Shown here piece by piece: positions 20,096 through 28,028 of a DNA stretch of 29,369 nucleotides. The notes beneath the pieces were generated by a model. That model was given only the letters and a program-made list of their open reading frames with translations. It did not search any database and was not told the DNA's origin. The stretch is from a virus. The first letter of the stretch is position 1. Every line of letters begins with the position of its first letter. The stretch is from positions 1 through 29,369 of the IMG/VR virus record IMGVR_UViG_3300000117_000159, one strand, 5' to 3'. The position numbers and the translations under genes were made by a program.

Positions 20096-20800
20096 TTGAG
20101 TGAAAAAGTAGAAATAGTTCTGCCTAGTAAAAAAATTAAAGTTAAAAATAGAAACCCACGAACATTTGTGTTATATTCCCAGCCAAAAATGGGAAAAACA
20201 ACTCTTATATCACAATTAGATGAATGTCTACTTGTAGATTTAGAAAATGGAAGTGAGTTTGTTGACGCTGTTAAATACAAAGTTAACACTATTAAAGAAC
20301 TTTATGCGCTAGGTGAGAAAATAAAAGAAAAAGGAAAGCCTTACAAATATATAGCAATAGATACTATAAGCCAATTAGAGCATTGGGCAGAATCAGCAGC
20401 TACACATAAATATAAATCTAGTAATATGGGTAAAAATTTTGCAGGAAAATCGGTATTGGAGTTACCTAATGGTGCAGGATACTTACACCTAAGACTAGCT
20501 TTTCAATCAATGTTAGAGTATACAAAAACACTAGCAGAGCATGTAATATTTGTAGCGCACCTTAAAGACAAAATGATTAGTAAAGGCGGAAAAGAAGTTT
20601 CTGCCAAAGATTTAGCACTTACTGGACAAATAAGAAATATGGTAAGTGCAAATGCAGATGCTATAGGCTATCTTTATAGAGAAGAGGAAAAGCTTATGGT
20701 TAATTTTCAAGCAAAAGAAGAATTAATCTGTGGAAGTAGATGTGAACATCTTAAAGGACAGAATTTTGAATTTGATTGGAAGAAAATTTACGTAGATTAA
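20096..20800 (+). CDS. Sak4-like RecA-fold ATPase (recombinase), TTG start
   Basis: A short RecA-fold phage protein of the Sak4 / AAA_24 type. The Walker A-like motif is YSQPKMGKTTL (Lys34, Thr35) and the Walker B YIAIDT (Asp89). A variable part HLKDKMISKGGKEVSAKDLA then LTGQIRNMVSANADAIGYLY fits the C-terminal sensor region of this family. The start is taken as TTG because no ATG lies before the Walker motif, and TTG AGT GAA follows the usual A-rich leader (MSEKVEIVLP). Sak4 proteins act as phage single-strand annealing recombinases and often need SSB. An SSB-like gene follows directly, supporting the call. Confidence 0.8.
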   Translation: MSEKVEIVLPSKKIKVKNRNPRTFVLYSQPKMGKTTLISQLDECLLVDLENGSEFVDAVKYKVNTIKELYALGEKIKEKGKPYKYIAIDTISQLEHWAESAATHKYKSSNMGKNFAGKSVLELPNGAGYLHLRLAFQSMLEYTKTLAEHVIFVAHLKDKMISKGGKEVSAKDLALTGQIRNMVSANADAIGYLYREEEKLMVNFQAKEELICGSRCEHLKGQNFEFDWKKIYVD

Positions 20801-20827
20801 TAAAAAATAAAAATTAGATAAAATAAT

Positions 20828-21397
20828 ATGATTACAACAGAAGGAACAGAACAGGAGAAAGGTAGAGTATCAAAATTTATTGAACCTGGTATTAGTGAGT
20901 GTAAAATTGCTTCAATGGAGTATACAACTTCTCAAAGAGGTACAGAAGGAATTAAAATTATATTTAATTCTCATCCCGTAAAAGAGTTAGACAATGACCC
21001 AAGAACAGCAGAAACTACGTTATGGTTTTCTGAAAATGGTAAAAAATACTCTTTACAAAAGTTAGTAGCTTTTGCACAAGCTTTAGGAGTACGTGAACAA
21101 TTAGATGGAATTAAAGCACCTGATTACACAGAATATGCTAAAGCAATTACGCCTATTATAGGTAATAAATTCTTTAGAATGAAATTTATTGGCAAAGAAA
21201 TAGCTGGTAATAAAGGTAATTGGTGGAAAGCAGAAGTGCCATTTAGAAGTTTTGTAGAAAGTTTAGATGTGCCTGCAGAAAATTCTAAGTTACAGTATGA
21301 TGTTAACAATGAATATGACATGGTTAAATTACCAAAACATGATATGGATGACATGGCATCTGCACCTACTACAGAGGTGAATGATTTACCCTTTTAA
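20828..21397 (+). CDS. SSB-like single-stranded DNA-binding protein
   Basis: The 189-aa product has a beta-rich middle (ECKIASMEYTTSQRGTEGIK, GIKIIFNSHPVKEL, TTLWFSENGKKYSLQK) and an acidic tail ending EVNDLPF. The tail is like the C-terminal tip of bacterial SSB (acidic run ending DIPF), which docks partner proteins such as recombinases and nucleases. I did not identify a full OB fold, so this rests on the tail, beta content and location directly after the Sak4-like gene and before an intrinsic terminator. Would coat single strands for replication and recombination. Confidence 0.65.
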   Translation: MITTEGTEQEKGRVSKFIEPGISECKIASMEYTTSQRGTEGIKIIFNSHPVKELDNDPRTAETTLWFSENGKKYSLQKLVAFAQALGVREQLDGIKAPDYTEYAKAITPIIGNKFFRMKFIGKEIAGNKGNWWKAEVPFRSFVESLDVPAENSKLQYDVNNEYDMVKLPKHDMDDMASAPTTEVNDLPF

Positions 21398-21408
21398 TAT
21401 GTAATAAC

Positions 21409-21438
21409 AAGGCTGGGGATAACACCTCAGCCTTTTTT
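21409..21438 (+). terminator. Intrinsic terminator after the SSB-like gene
   Basis: AAGGCTGGGG (21409-21418) pairs over 10 bp (one G-U) with CCTCAGCCTT (21425-21434) around a 6-base loop, followed by TTTT. It ends the operon that includes polymerase, amidoligase and helicase genes. Confidence 0.92.
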
Positions 21439-21449
21439 AATTAAAACTT

Positions 21450-22442
21450 ATGATAAGTACCAGTGAATTTAAAGAGCTTACTGCTGAAAATATATTTATT
21501 AAAATCACAGGCTTTGATATATTTAAATATTACGTAACTAATTTTAAAAAAATGGATGTAAGTTTTTGTAGTGAATTAAGAGAAGACAAGAATCCAGGAG
21601 TTAGAATAAGGCAAAATAAAGGTAATTGGTTATATAAGGATTTTAGTTTTGAAGAACATACCTTTAGTCCTATTGGATATGTAATGGCTAAATATGTTAT
21701 TAGTTATGGTGATGCATTAAAAAAAATAAATAGTGATTTTAATTTAAACTTAGGAGCAGCTCCTATGTATAAAACAAAAGAATCTCCTATTATACATAAT
21801 AGAGAAGATATTGAGAAGTTAGAATTCTCAGAAACAGAAATAAGAATAGTATCTATGCCTTATAAAAATAAGCATTTAGTATACTATGCAGAACAAGGTA
21901 TATATAAACCTGTATTAGATTATTACAAAGTAAAGGCACTTGAAGGATATTTTTTAAAAAAAGATGGAAATAAGAAGTATATAAAAATAAATAAAAATAA
22001 CAAAGCATTTGCTTATTGTTATGGTAATTATAAATATAAAATACTTCAACCTGATAATAATTTTAAATGGATTACAAATGCTAATAAAGAAATAGTACAG
22101 GGCTGGTCTCAATTACCAGAAACAGGTGATTTATGTATTATAACATCATCTCTTAAAGATGCTATGCTATTTTATACATATGGATACGCAGCTTGTGCGC
22201 CAGGTTCTGAAATGGGGTTTATACCAGAGAGTAAATTAAAAGAGCTTAAAGAGCGTTTTAAAGAAGTTATAATTTTTTTTGATAATGATAGTCCAGGCAT
22301 AACAAGTGCGGCTAAGTATGCTTCTAAATATGACATACATTTTACTCATATACCAGAAGAATATCCTGAAAAAGATATAACAGATTTTTATAAAAAATAT
22401 AAAAAAGAAAGAACAAAAATCTTAATAGATAGTGTTCTATAA
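21450..22442 (+). CDS. DNA primase with Toprim domain (zinc-finger lacking)
   Basis: The N-terminal part SFCSELREDKNPGVRIRQN then KGNWLYKDFSFEEHTFSPIG resembles the start of phage DnaG-type primases (SPFR.DkNPSf ... D). The usual zinc-binding Cys set is missing; only Cys40 is seen. The Toprim part starts at about 226: LCIITSSLKDAMLFYTYG takes the place of the 'vvEGe.Da..l..G' motif, with Asp237 but Ser-Ser-Leu-Lys where the catalytic Glu normally sits. The second Toprim motif, IIFFDNDSPG (Asp278, Asp280), is normal. So it may be a divergent or reduced primase. First gene after the terminator at 21409, probably with its own promoter. Confidence 0.75.
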   Translation: MISTSEFKELTAENIFIKITGFDIFKYYVTNFKKMDVSFCSELREDKNPGVRIRQNKGNWLYKDFSFEEHTFSPIGYVMAKYVISYGDALKKINSDFNLNLGAAPMYKTKESPIIHNREDIEKLEFSETEIRIVSMPYKNKHLVYYAEQGIYKPVLDYYKVKALEGYFLKKDGNKKYIKINKNNKAFAYCYGNYKYKILQPDNNFKWITNANKEIVQGWSQLPETGDLCIITSSLKDAMLFYTYGYAACAPGSEMGFIPESKLKELKERFKEVIIFFDNDSPGITSAAKYASKYDIHFTHIPEEYPEKDITDFYKKYKKERTKILIDSVL

Positions 22443-22451
22443 TAAAAAAAT

Positions 22452-22616
22452 ATGGATAAAAATATAGTAAAAGTAACGCATTTAGAGTATGGTTTTGTAA
22501 TTTTTACAAACCCGACACCAAGACAAGAGGAAGTATTACAAGTGTATGAAAATTATGTAACTGCCTTAAAAGAAATAGAAAATGATTTAAAAAAAAATGT
22601 GGAAAAAAAAGAGTAA
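22452..22616 (+). CDS. Small acidic protein (54 aa), unknown
   Basis: It starts ten bases after the primase stop. The product begins MDKNIVKVTHLEYGFVIFTN, then helical (PRQEEVLQVYENYVTALKEI) with an acidic C-terminal part that ends ENDLKKNVEKKE. It overlaps the next gene by 20 bases. No family recognised; it may be a small partner of the primase or nuclease. Confidence 0.6.
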   Translation: MDKNIVKVTHLEYGFVIFTNPTPRQEEVLQVYENYVTALKEIENDLKKNVEKKE

Positions 22617-23085
22617 TATAAAAGCTCCTAATCCTAAGCAAAAAATAAAAAATGCAACAGCATTAACAGTTGATGGTATAAAATTTAGGTCTAAATTAGA
22701 GGCTTATACTTATAGAAGGCTTAGTGAAGAAGGAATAAATTCTGAATACGAAGTTCATAAATATAACTTACTTAATAAAAATACATATAAAGGTACTATT
22801 TATGAGCCACATAAAGTAAAAGGAATTAAAGCTTTTAGAAAAGTCTCTAATAATATTAGAGCAATTACATATACTCCTGATTTTGTAAATAAAAAAGATA
22901 AATGGATAATAGAGGTTAAAGGCTATGCTAATGATGTTTTCCCTTTAAAGTGGAAAATGTTTAAATCTTTAGTAGAAATACAGGGCTATACTTTGTATCT
23001 ACCTAGTACTCAAAAACAAGTCAGAGAGACTGTAGATTTAATTAAAGCCGAGAAAAATGAAAAAAATAAAAAAATATTGGTTTGA
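22597..23085 (+). CDS. PD-(D/E)XK nuclease, DUF1064-like
   Basis: A phage nuclease with the pattern FRSKLEAYTYRRLSEEG (Glu35), YTPDF (Asp95) and WIIEVKGY (Glu106, Lys108), a complete PD...ExK site, with a late PLKWKMFKSLVEIQGYTLYL helix. The family includes small endonucleases often found in phage replication regions, some proposed as Holliday-junction-type or RecB-like nucleases. Length of 162 aa is typical. Start ATG 22597 overlaps the previous gene; the basic N terminus (MWKKKSNIKAPNPKQKIK) may contact DNA. Precise DNA structure not known. Confidence 0.8.
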   Translation: MWKKKSNIKAPNPKQKIKNATALTVDGIKFRSKLEAYTYRRLSEEGINSEYEVHKYNLLNKNTYKGTIYEPHKVKGIKAFRKVSNNIRAITYTPDFVNKKDKWIIEVKGYANDVFPLKWKMFKSLVEIQGYTLYLPSTQKQVRETVDLIKAEKNEKNKKILV

Positions 23086-23482
23086 AATACTTTTAGTATT
23101 TTTACTTGTAGTATTAGTACTTGGCGTAAGTCATAGTCAAGAATGTAATATAAGTAATATTAAAAAAGAACTGATAAAACAAAAAGTTAAACATCCAAAT
23201 ATAGTAATGAAACAAATTATTTTAGAAACAGGTTGGTTAAAATGCACTAATTGTTCTCTTGATAGTAATAATATATTTGGATTTTGGTATAAAAAAGCAT
23301 ATAAAAAATTTGATACCTGGCAAGAAGGTGTGTTATATTATAAAACATGGCAAGAGAAGTGGTATATTACAGGAGATTATTATGCTTTTTTAGAGTGTAT
23401 ATATAAAGGAAGTAAAGGGGACTGTAAAAGATACGCTTCTGACCCTATGTATGTTTACAAACTAAAAAAAATACATATATGA
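23057..23482 (+). CDS. Membrane-anchored glucosaminidase-domain lytic protein
   Basis: It starts inside the nuclease gene. Residues 7-27 (YWFEILLVFLLVVLVLGVSH) are a membrane/signal segment. The rest follows a glucosaminidase (PF01832) pattern, KHPNIVMKQIILETGWLKC with Glu57 the likely catalytic acid, and NNIFGFWYKKAYKKFDTWQE then GVLYYKTWQEK. At 141 aa it is short for an amidase or muramidase but enough for a one-domain lytic enzyme with a signal-arrest-release-type N terminus. It may be the endolysin or an entry/cell-wall enzyme. No holin is recognised next to it. Confidence 0.75.
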   Translation: MKKIKKYWFEILLVFLLVVLVLGVSHSQECNISNIKKELIKQKVKHPNIVMKQIILETGWLKCTNCSLDSNNIFGFWYKKAYKKFDTWQEGVLYYKTWQEKWYITGDYYAFLECIYKGSKGDCKRYASDPMYVYKLKKIHI

Positions 23483-23489
23483 TTAAAAA

Positions 23490-23798
23490 ATGGAATATAC
23501 AGATGATTTTAAAACAAAAGTCTTTAGAATCTGTAGATTTGTGCCTGTTTACGCTAAATTAATGAAAGCGTTAGAAGAAAATAAGCACAATTCTGTAAGA
23601 ATAATGCTAGAAGATTTAGTAGATGACAGCCTACTATACAATGAATACACAGTGGATGATAAAGTTGTTAAGAAAGTGAGAGAAGATAAAAAGTATACAT
23701 ATACAAGTAGAGTTAATTTATACTCTGAGTTTATGGAAATGTATACACAATATTTAGATGATGGAAGATTACTTCAAGAGAATAGATTATATCTCTAA
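23490..23798 (+). CDS. Unknown protein (102 aa)
   Basis: The product begins MEYTDDFKTKVFRICRFVPV and is mixed helical (YAKLMKALEENKHNSVRIML; EDLVDDSLLYNEYTVDDKVV), ending MYTQYLDDGRLLQENRLYL. No motif recognised. It overlaps the exonuclease gene by 41 bases, so translation of the two is probably linked. Its role is unknown, but the location suggests a nuclease partner. Confidence 0.6.
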   Translation: MEYTDDFKTKVFRICRFVPVYAKLMKALEENKHNSVRIMLEDLVDDSLLYNEYTVDDKVVKKVREDKKYTYTSRVNLYSEFMEMYTQYLDDGRLLQENRLYL

Positions 23799-24723
23799 TA
23801 GTATGTTGGGATGGCTATCAAAGTCTCCAGCGTATTATAAACATAAAATGGAATCTGTAGGAGAAAGTACTCCTTCTATGGAGCTAGGAACTATGGTACA
23901 TATGGCTCTTTTAGAGCCTGAATTATTTATTGTGTCTGATATAGATAAACCTAGTGGTTTAATGGGAGTACTTTGTGATAAATTTTTACAATCTAATTTA
24001 GAAGATTTTGACTCTAAGTTTGAAGATGCGTATGAATTATCAGGGTATAAAATGAAAAAAGATACTGTAAAAATAAAATTTATTAAAGACGGTATGCGTT
24101 ATGTAGAAGAACGTCAAAGTAACCCTGACGCTATTTATTTAGACAAAGCTACTAAGTATACAGTTGATAAATGTGTAAATGCAGTTACAAATAATCCTGA
24201 AGCATTTCAGTTGCTACAAGAGAAAGAAAATTCATTCTCTGAATTAGAAATATTTTGGGAAAATAAAATCAAAAAGAAAGCAAAAATAGATAGATTAGTT
24301 GTAGATATAGATAAAAAAATTGCCTATAATATAGACGTTAAAACAAGTTCTAAAAATGTATTCAAACTTCCTTTAGAAATAGGAGAGACTACTAATATTT
24401 TAAAGAACTATATATTTAGAGGTTTTATGGCCTCATATATATCTTATGGGTATTATAGACAACAAGCTTACTATGAAGAAGCTATAAAACATTTTGTAAA
24501 AGAAAAATACAATATAGATGAAATAGAAGTACAACACATAATAATAGCAATAGAAACAACTACACCTAATGACTGCGCTGTTTATAAGTTTGATAAAAAA
24601 TGGATAGATGCAGGAAAAGAAGAAGTTGATAATTTAGTTGATAGATGGATATGGCATACAGAGAGTAATAACTGGAATTTACCTGTAGAATATCAAGAAT
24701 CAGGAGCTATTATACAATTATAA
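23758..24723 (+). CDS. RecE-like exonuclease (PD-(D/E)XK, DUF3799 type)
   Basis: A RecB-family nuclease as in phage exonuclease VIII. The product begins MMEDYFKRIDYISNSMLGWL and then SKSPAYYKHKM. ELGTMVHMALLEPELF (His48) is the conserved 'GtxxHaalLePe' motif; FSELEIFWEN (about 160-169), KKKAKIDRLV (Asp178) and YNIDVKTSS (Asp193, Lys195) complete the nuclease site. A later YYRQQAYYEEAI is the Q-Y motif of this family. Processive 5'-3' digestion for strand annealing with the Sak4-like protein is the probable role. Start 23758 (or the next ATG) overlaps the preceding gene by 41 bases. Confidence 0.82.
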   Translation: MMEDYFKRIDYISNSMLGWLSKSPAYYKHKMESVGESTPSMELGTMVHMALLEPELFIVSDIDKPSGLMGVLCDKFLQSNLEDFDSKFEDAYELSGYKMKKDTVKIKFIKDGMRYVEERQSNPDAIYLDKATKYTVDKCVNAVTNNPEAFQLLQEKENSFSELEIFWENKIKKKAKIDRLVVDIDKKIAYNIDVKTSSKNVFKLPLEIGETTNILKNYIFRGFMASYISYGYYRQQAYYEEAIKHFVKEKYNIDEIEVQHIIIAIETTTPNDCAVYKFDKKWIDAGKEEVDNLVDRWIWHTESNNWNLPVEYQESGAIIQL

Positions 24724-24729
24724 TAAATA

Positions 24730-25287
24730 ATGACTAAAGAGAAGTTTGATATAGAGAGAGATAGAAATAGGTCATTTACATATATACTTCCTATGTTAGG
24801 AGAAATTCAGGAAGAGTTTAAATTTTTAAAGCAATGCTTTATAGGAGATAATACTAAACCTGAGTTAAAAGACAAAATTTTTGCTTTATTTGAGTTAGAT
24901 AAAGAAAATGAATGGGTAGAATCTTATGAAAATGCATTACAAGAGAATGAATTATACCATTACCATTATAAGTGTGATGATTTACATACTATGTATGTAT
25001 TTAATTTACCTAAATATAGTAAAGAAAATTATTTTAAATTTAAAAAAGGAAAATATTCACAGTTTACAGATAAATACAAAAGACATGTATTATCATTTCA
25101 TAATTTAGGAATGAGGAGTGAAGTGGGTAAAGTACTTTATAGAGCAGAAGATAAATATGTAGAGATGGAAAAGCTTATAGGTCAAAAAATTGACAGAAGG
25201 CAAGAAATAGGCAATATGCCTAATAAGTACGAAGAAGAGTACAGTGAAGAAATGAAAATATTTAAAAAAAAAGAGGAGAATGGATAA
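24730..25287 (+). CDS. Unknown protein (185 aa) before the reductase
   Basis: The product begins MTKEKFDIERDRNRSFTYIL. It has LGEIQEEFKFLKQCFIGDNT, a Tyr/His-rich middle (NELYHYHYKCDDLHTMYVFN) and a basic helical end (KLIGQKIDRRQEIGNMPNKY ... KIFKKKEENG). It overlaps the reductase start by eight bases. No family recognised; the strong Tyr/His content is notable. It may be functionally linked to the reductase or exonuclease. Confidence 0.6.
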   Translation: MTKEKFDIERDRNRSFTYILPMLGEIQEEFKFLKQCFIGDNTKPELKDKIFALFELDKENEWVESYENALQENELYHYHYKCDDLHTMYVFNLPKYSKENYFKFKKGKYSQFTDKYKRHVLSFHNLGMRSEVGKVLYRAEDKYVEMEKLIGQKIDRRQEIGNMPNKYEEEYSEEMKIFKKKEENG

Positions 25288-27133
25288 AGGAGCAAAAGCT
25301 TTAAGTGAAGTAGTACATTTTAATAAATATGCTAAATATATAGCAGAAGAAAAAAGAAGAGAAAGTTATGAAGAAAACGTAGATAGATACATACAGATGA
25401 TGAAAGATAATTATCCTAAACTTATAGGAGATATTGATAGTTATTCGTCATTTATATATGAAAAAAAGATATTGCCTTCTATGAGAGCTATGCAGTTTGC
25501 AGGGAAAGCAATTACAAAAAATGAATCAAGAATATATAATTGTTCTTATTTACCTATAGATGACTATAGAGCCTTTTCAGAGGTAATGTTTTTATTATTA
25601 GGAGGAACAGGAGTGGGATATAGTGTTCAAAAACATCATGTAGCTAAATTACCTGAAATAAAGAAACCTAAATCATCTCAAAAATATATAGTAGCTGATT
25701 CTATTGAGGGATGGGCAGACGCAATAAAGCATTTAATGAAAGCCTATTTTGGAAAAAGAGAAACTGCACCTAGATTTGATTTTTCAGCTATTAGACCAAA
25801 AGGAGAAAGATTGTTAACAGCAGGAGGTAAAGCTCCTGGACCAGAGCCTTTAAAAACTTGTTTATTTAATATAACTACTATATTAGATAGAAAGGATAAT
25901 GGGCAACATTTAACAACTTTAGAAGTGCACGATATAGTATGTTTTATAGCTAACGCAGTATTAGCTGGAGGCATACGTAGAGCTGCTCTTATTGCTCTTT
26001 TCTCTGCTGGAGATACTGATATGCTTACTTGTAAAAAAGGAGAATATTGGAATTTAAATCCACAAAGAAGTAGAGCTAATAATTCAGCTGTAGTACTTAG
26101 ACACAGAGTAACAAAGAAATTCTTTGATAAAATATTTACAATGGTAGAAGAAAATAAAACAGGAGAACCTGGCATTTATTTTACTAATGACAAAGAATGG
26201 GGAACTAATCCTTGTTGTGAAATAGCTCTAAGACCTTTTCAGTTTTGTAATTTAACTGAAATTAATGGTTCTGATGTTAAAGACCAACTAGATTTAAATA
26301 GTAGAGCAGAGGCAGCGTCCTTTTTTGGTACTTTACAGGCAGGTTTTACTGATTTTCATTACTTGAGACCTATATGGAAAAGAACAACTGAAAAAGAGGC
26401 TTTAACAGGAGTAGGAATGACAGGTATATGTTCTGGAGCTACTCTAAGCTTAAACTTAGAAGAGGCTGTTAAAAAAGCTACTGCAGTTAATGCTGATATA
26501 GCAGACATTATAGGAATAAAGCCTAGTGCTAGAGTTAGTACTATTAAGCCTAGTGGAACTACAAGTACTATATTAGGCACAAGTTCTGGTATACATGCAT
26601 GGCATAGTCAGTATTATATTAGAAATGTACAGTGTATGGTTGGTGACGATGTGTATAATTATTTTACAAATGAACACCCAAAATTAATAAAAATAATGGA
26701 CCAAGACCCTACTTCAGCAGTTATAGGATTTCCTATTAAAGCTCCTGAAGGCTCTATACTAAGAGAAAAAGAGACTGCATTGAAGTTTTTAGACAGAATA
26801 GAGAAGTTTAATACTGAATGGGTAAGAACAGGTCACATTAGCGGAGATAATACTAATAATGTTTCTGCAACTATTAATATAAAAGATAAAGAATGGGAAG
26901 AAGTTAAAAAATGGATGTGGGAACATAAAGACTCTTTTAACGGACTTTCTGTACTACCTTTTGACGGTGGGGTATATAAAGACGCTCCCTTTACTGAATG
27001 TACTAAAGAAGTATACGAAGAAAAATTAAAATTAGTAACAAATGTAGATTTATCTACAATTAAAGAAGAAGTAGATAATACAAATAGAATGGAAAACCTT
27101 GCATGTGCAGGTAATTCATGTGAAATTCTATAA
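25280..27133 (+). CDS. Adenosylcobalamin-dependent ribonucleotide reductase (class II)
   Basis: Converts ribonucleotides (probably triphosphates) to deoxyribonucleotides using coenzyme B12. Key residues by comparison with the Lactobacillus enzyme: Cys88 (NCSYL) and Cys323 (QFCNLTEIN), the reducing pair; Cys312 and Glu314 in NPCCEI, the thiyl radical and base; STIKPSGTTS (420-429), the phosphate-binding loop; and Cys609/Cys614 in CAGNSCEIL, the C-terminal shuttle pair. At 617 aa it is shorter than the Lactobacillus enzyme (about 739). SD-like AGAGGAGA precedes ATG 25280. It overlaps the previous gene by eight bases. Host cobalamin is needed; no small subunit gene is present, as expected for class II. 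Confidence 0.92.
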   Translation: MDKGAKALSEVVHFNKYAKYIAEEKRRESYEENVDRYIQMMKDNYPKLIGDIDSYSSFIYEKKILPSMRAMQFAGKAITKNESRIYNCSYLPIDDYRAFSEVMFLLLGGTGVGYSVQKHHVAKLPEIKKPKSSQKYIVADSIEGWADAIKHLMKAYFGKRETAPRFDFSAIRPKGERLLTAGGKAPGPEPLKTCLFNITTILDRKDNGQHLTTLEVHDIVCFIANAVLAGGIRRAALIALFSAGDTDMLTCKKGEYWNLNPQRSRANNSAVVLRHRVTKKFFDKIFTMVEENKTGEPGIYFTNDKEWGTNPCCEIALRPFQFCNLTEINGSDVKDQLDLNSRAEAASFFGTLQAGFTDFHYLRPIWKRTTEKEALTGVGMTGICSGATLSLNLEEAVKKATAVNADIADIIGIKPSARVSTIKPSGTTSTILGTSSGIHAWHSQYYIRNVQCMVGDDVYNYFTNEHPKLIKIMDQDPTSAVIGFPIKAPEGSILREKETALKFLDRIEKFNTEWVRTGHISGDNTNNVSATINIKDKEWEEVKKWMWEHKDSFNGLSVLPFDGGVYKDAPFTECTKEVYEEKLKLVTNVDLSTIKEEVDNTNRMENLACAGNSCEIL

Positions 27134-27144
27134 ATAAAAATAAA

Positions 27145-27447
27145 ATGGCAACAAAAGAGAAGAAAGAAGAAATAGTGTTAGACACTATAGTGGAGAAGGA
27201 ATATAGATTTGCTATCTATGATGATAAAGCAGAAACTACATCAGAAGTGCTCCTTAAAGAGTCTGAATTAACAGACGAGCATCATAAAGCTATGTTTTAT
27301 GATATGTGGGAATATTTTGAAAATGCATCAAAAAATGCACAACAGTTATTTCTGTTAAAATTACAAATGTCACAATCTACACCTACAGAGGGACAAGTAG
27401 ATAGTACTAAAAAGGCATATAAAGACGAAATAAAAGGAGTAGAATAA
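27145..27447 (+). CDS. Small acidic protein (100 aa), unknown
   Basis: It starts 12 bases after the reductase. The product begins MATKEKKEEIVLDTIVEKEY, then RFAIYDDKAETTSEVLLKES, and a helical part (MFYDMWEYFENASKNAQQLF). It ends EIKGVE. Mostly acidic/helical, no motif recognised. It may be a small partner or assembly factor, given its operon position. The sequence just after its stop holds the hairpin at 27453. Confidence 0.6.
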   Translation: MATKEKKEEIVLDTIVEKEYRFAIYDDKAETTSEVLLKESELTDEHHKAMFYDMWEYFENASKNAQQLFLLKLQMSQSTPTEGQVDSTKKAYKDEIKGVE

Positions 27448-27452
27448 TTATA

Positions 27453-27473
27453 ATGGGGGTGAAATTCCCCCAT
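27453..27473 (+). other. G+C-rich hairpin in front of a small gene
   Basis: ATGGGGG (27453-27459) pairs over 7 bp with CCCCCAT (27467-27473) across a 7-base loop. The downstream T-run is interrupted (TTATATAAAAG), so it is a weak terminator or a translation/processing element. It stands out because the surroundings are A+T-rich. A start codon lies in the stem but the more likely start is 27489. Confidence 0.55.
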
Positions 27474-27488
27474 TTATATAAAAGTAAT

Positions 27489-27653
27489 ATGAGAGAAGAC
27501 ATAGAAGCGTTATTATCAGATATACTAACAGACTGCCAAATGGCATTAGACAATACATGGGACAGGTCAGATGATGGTTTTATTGCTATACAAGAAAATA
27601 TATATGAAGTAGCTGCTAGTTACGACCTTAAAGTGAATGGAAATTATGAATAA
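27489..27653 (+). CDS. Small acidic protein (54 aa), unknown
   Basis: The start at 27489 (AAAGTAATATG) is preferred to the ATG at 27453, which is inside a stable hairpin. The product begins MREDIEALLSDILTDCQMAL and contains DNTWDRSDDGFIAIQENIYE. It is acidic and helical with no motif. It overlaps the next gene by eight bases. Function unknown. Confidence 0.55.
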   Translation: MREDIEALLSDILTDCQMALDNTWDRSDDGFIAIQENIYEVAASYDLKVNGNYE

Positions 27654-28005
27654 ACCAGAATATTATACTAATAAAAACGGTAGTTTATACCAATTTTGTC
27701 AAAATCAGGGATTAAATTCTTATGAATTTGATATATTAAAAAGAATTATCAGGTGTAGAAAAAAAGGAAAGTTTAAAGAAGATTTAGAAAAAACTAAGTT
27801 TTTAATAGATTTATATTTAGAAGAAGAAAAAGACAATTATTCTTTTCCTTTTTCTGAAGGAGAAGATTATTACACTATAGAAAAAGGCAGTGTTGTGTGG
27901 TCTTGTTGGGACGAAGAAAGTGAAGTAATACATACAATAAACCCTACAAAAAAGTACTATAAAAGTAAACAAGACGCTATAGACGATAAAATAACAAGCA
28001 AATAA
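27646..28005 (+). CDS. Unknown protein (119 aa)
   Basis: ATG 27646 (AATTATG) is chosen; 27637 is an alternative three codons upstream. The product begins MNKPEYYTNKNGSLYQFCQN, then QGLNSYEFDILKRIIRCRKK and a more beta-like C-terminal half (GEDYYTIEKGSVVWSCWDEE). The first part recalls short phage helical domains that bind DNA or partners, but no family is recognised. It stops within an 11-base tandem repeat. Confidence 0.6.
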   Translation: MNKPEYYTNKNGSLYQFCQNQGLNSYEFDILKRIIRCRKKGKFKEDLEKTKFLIDLYLEEEKDNYSFPFSEGEDYYTIEKGSVVWSCWDEESEVIHTINPTKKYYKSKQDAIDDKITSK

Positions 28006-28028
28006 TTAACAAATAATTAACAAATAAT
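27999..28028 (+). repeat. Three-copy 11-base tandem repeat
   Basis: CAAATAATTAA occurs twice exactly (27999-28009, 28010-28020), and a third, partial copy CAAATAAT (28021-28028) runs into the next ATG. It contains the stop of the preceding gene (28003-28005) and the leader of the next. Probably a local slippage duplication that supplies an A-rich initiation leader. Confidence 0.85.

Noticed and set aside
25744-26580. Opposite-strand frames inside the reductase gene
   Set aside because: Shadows of the well-supported reductase.
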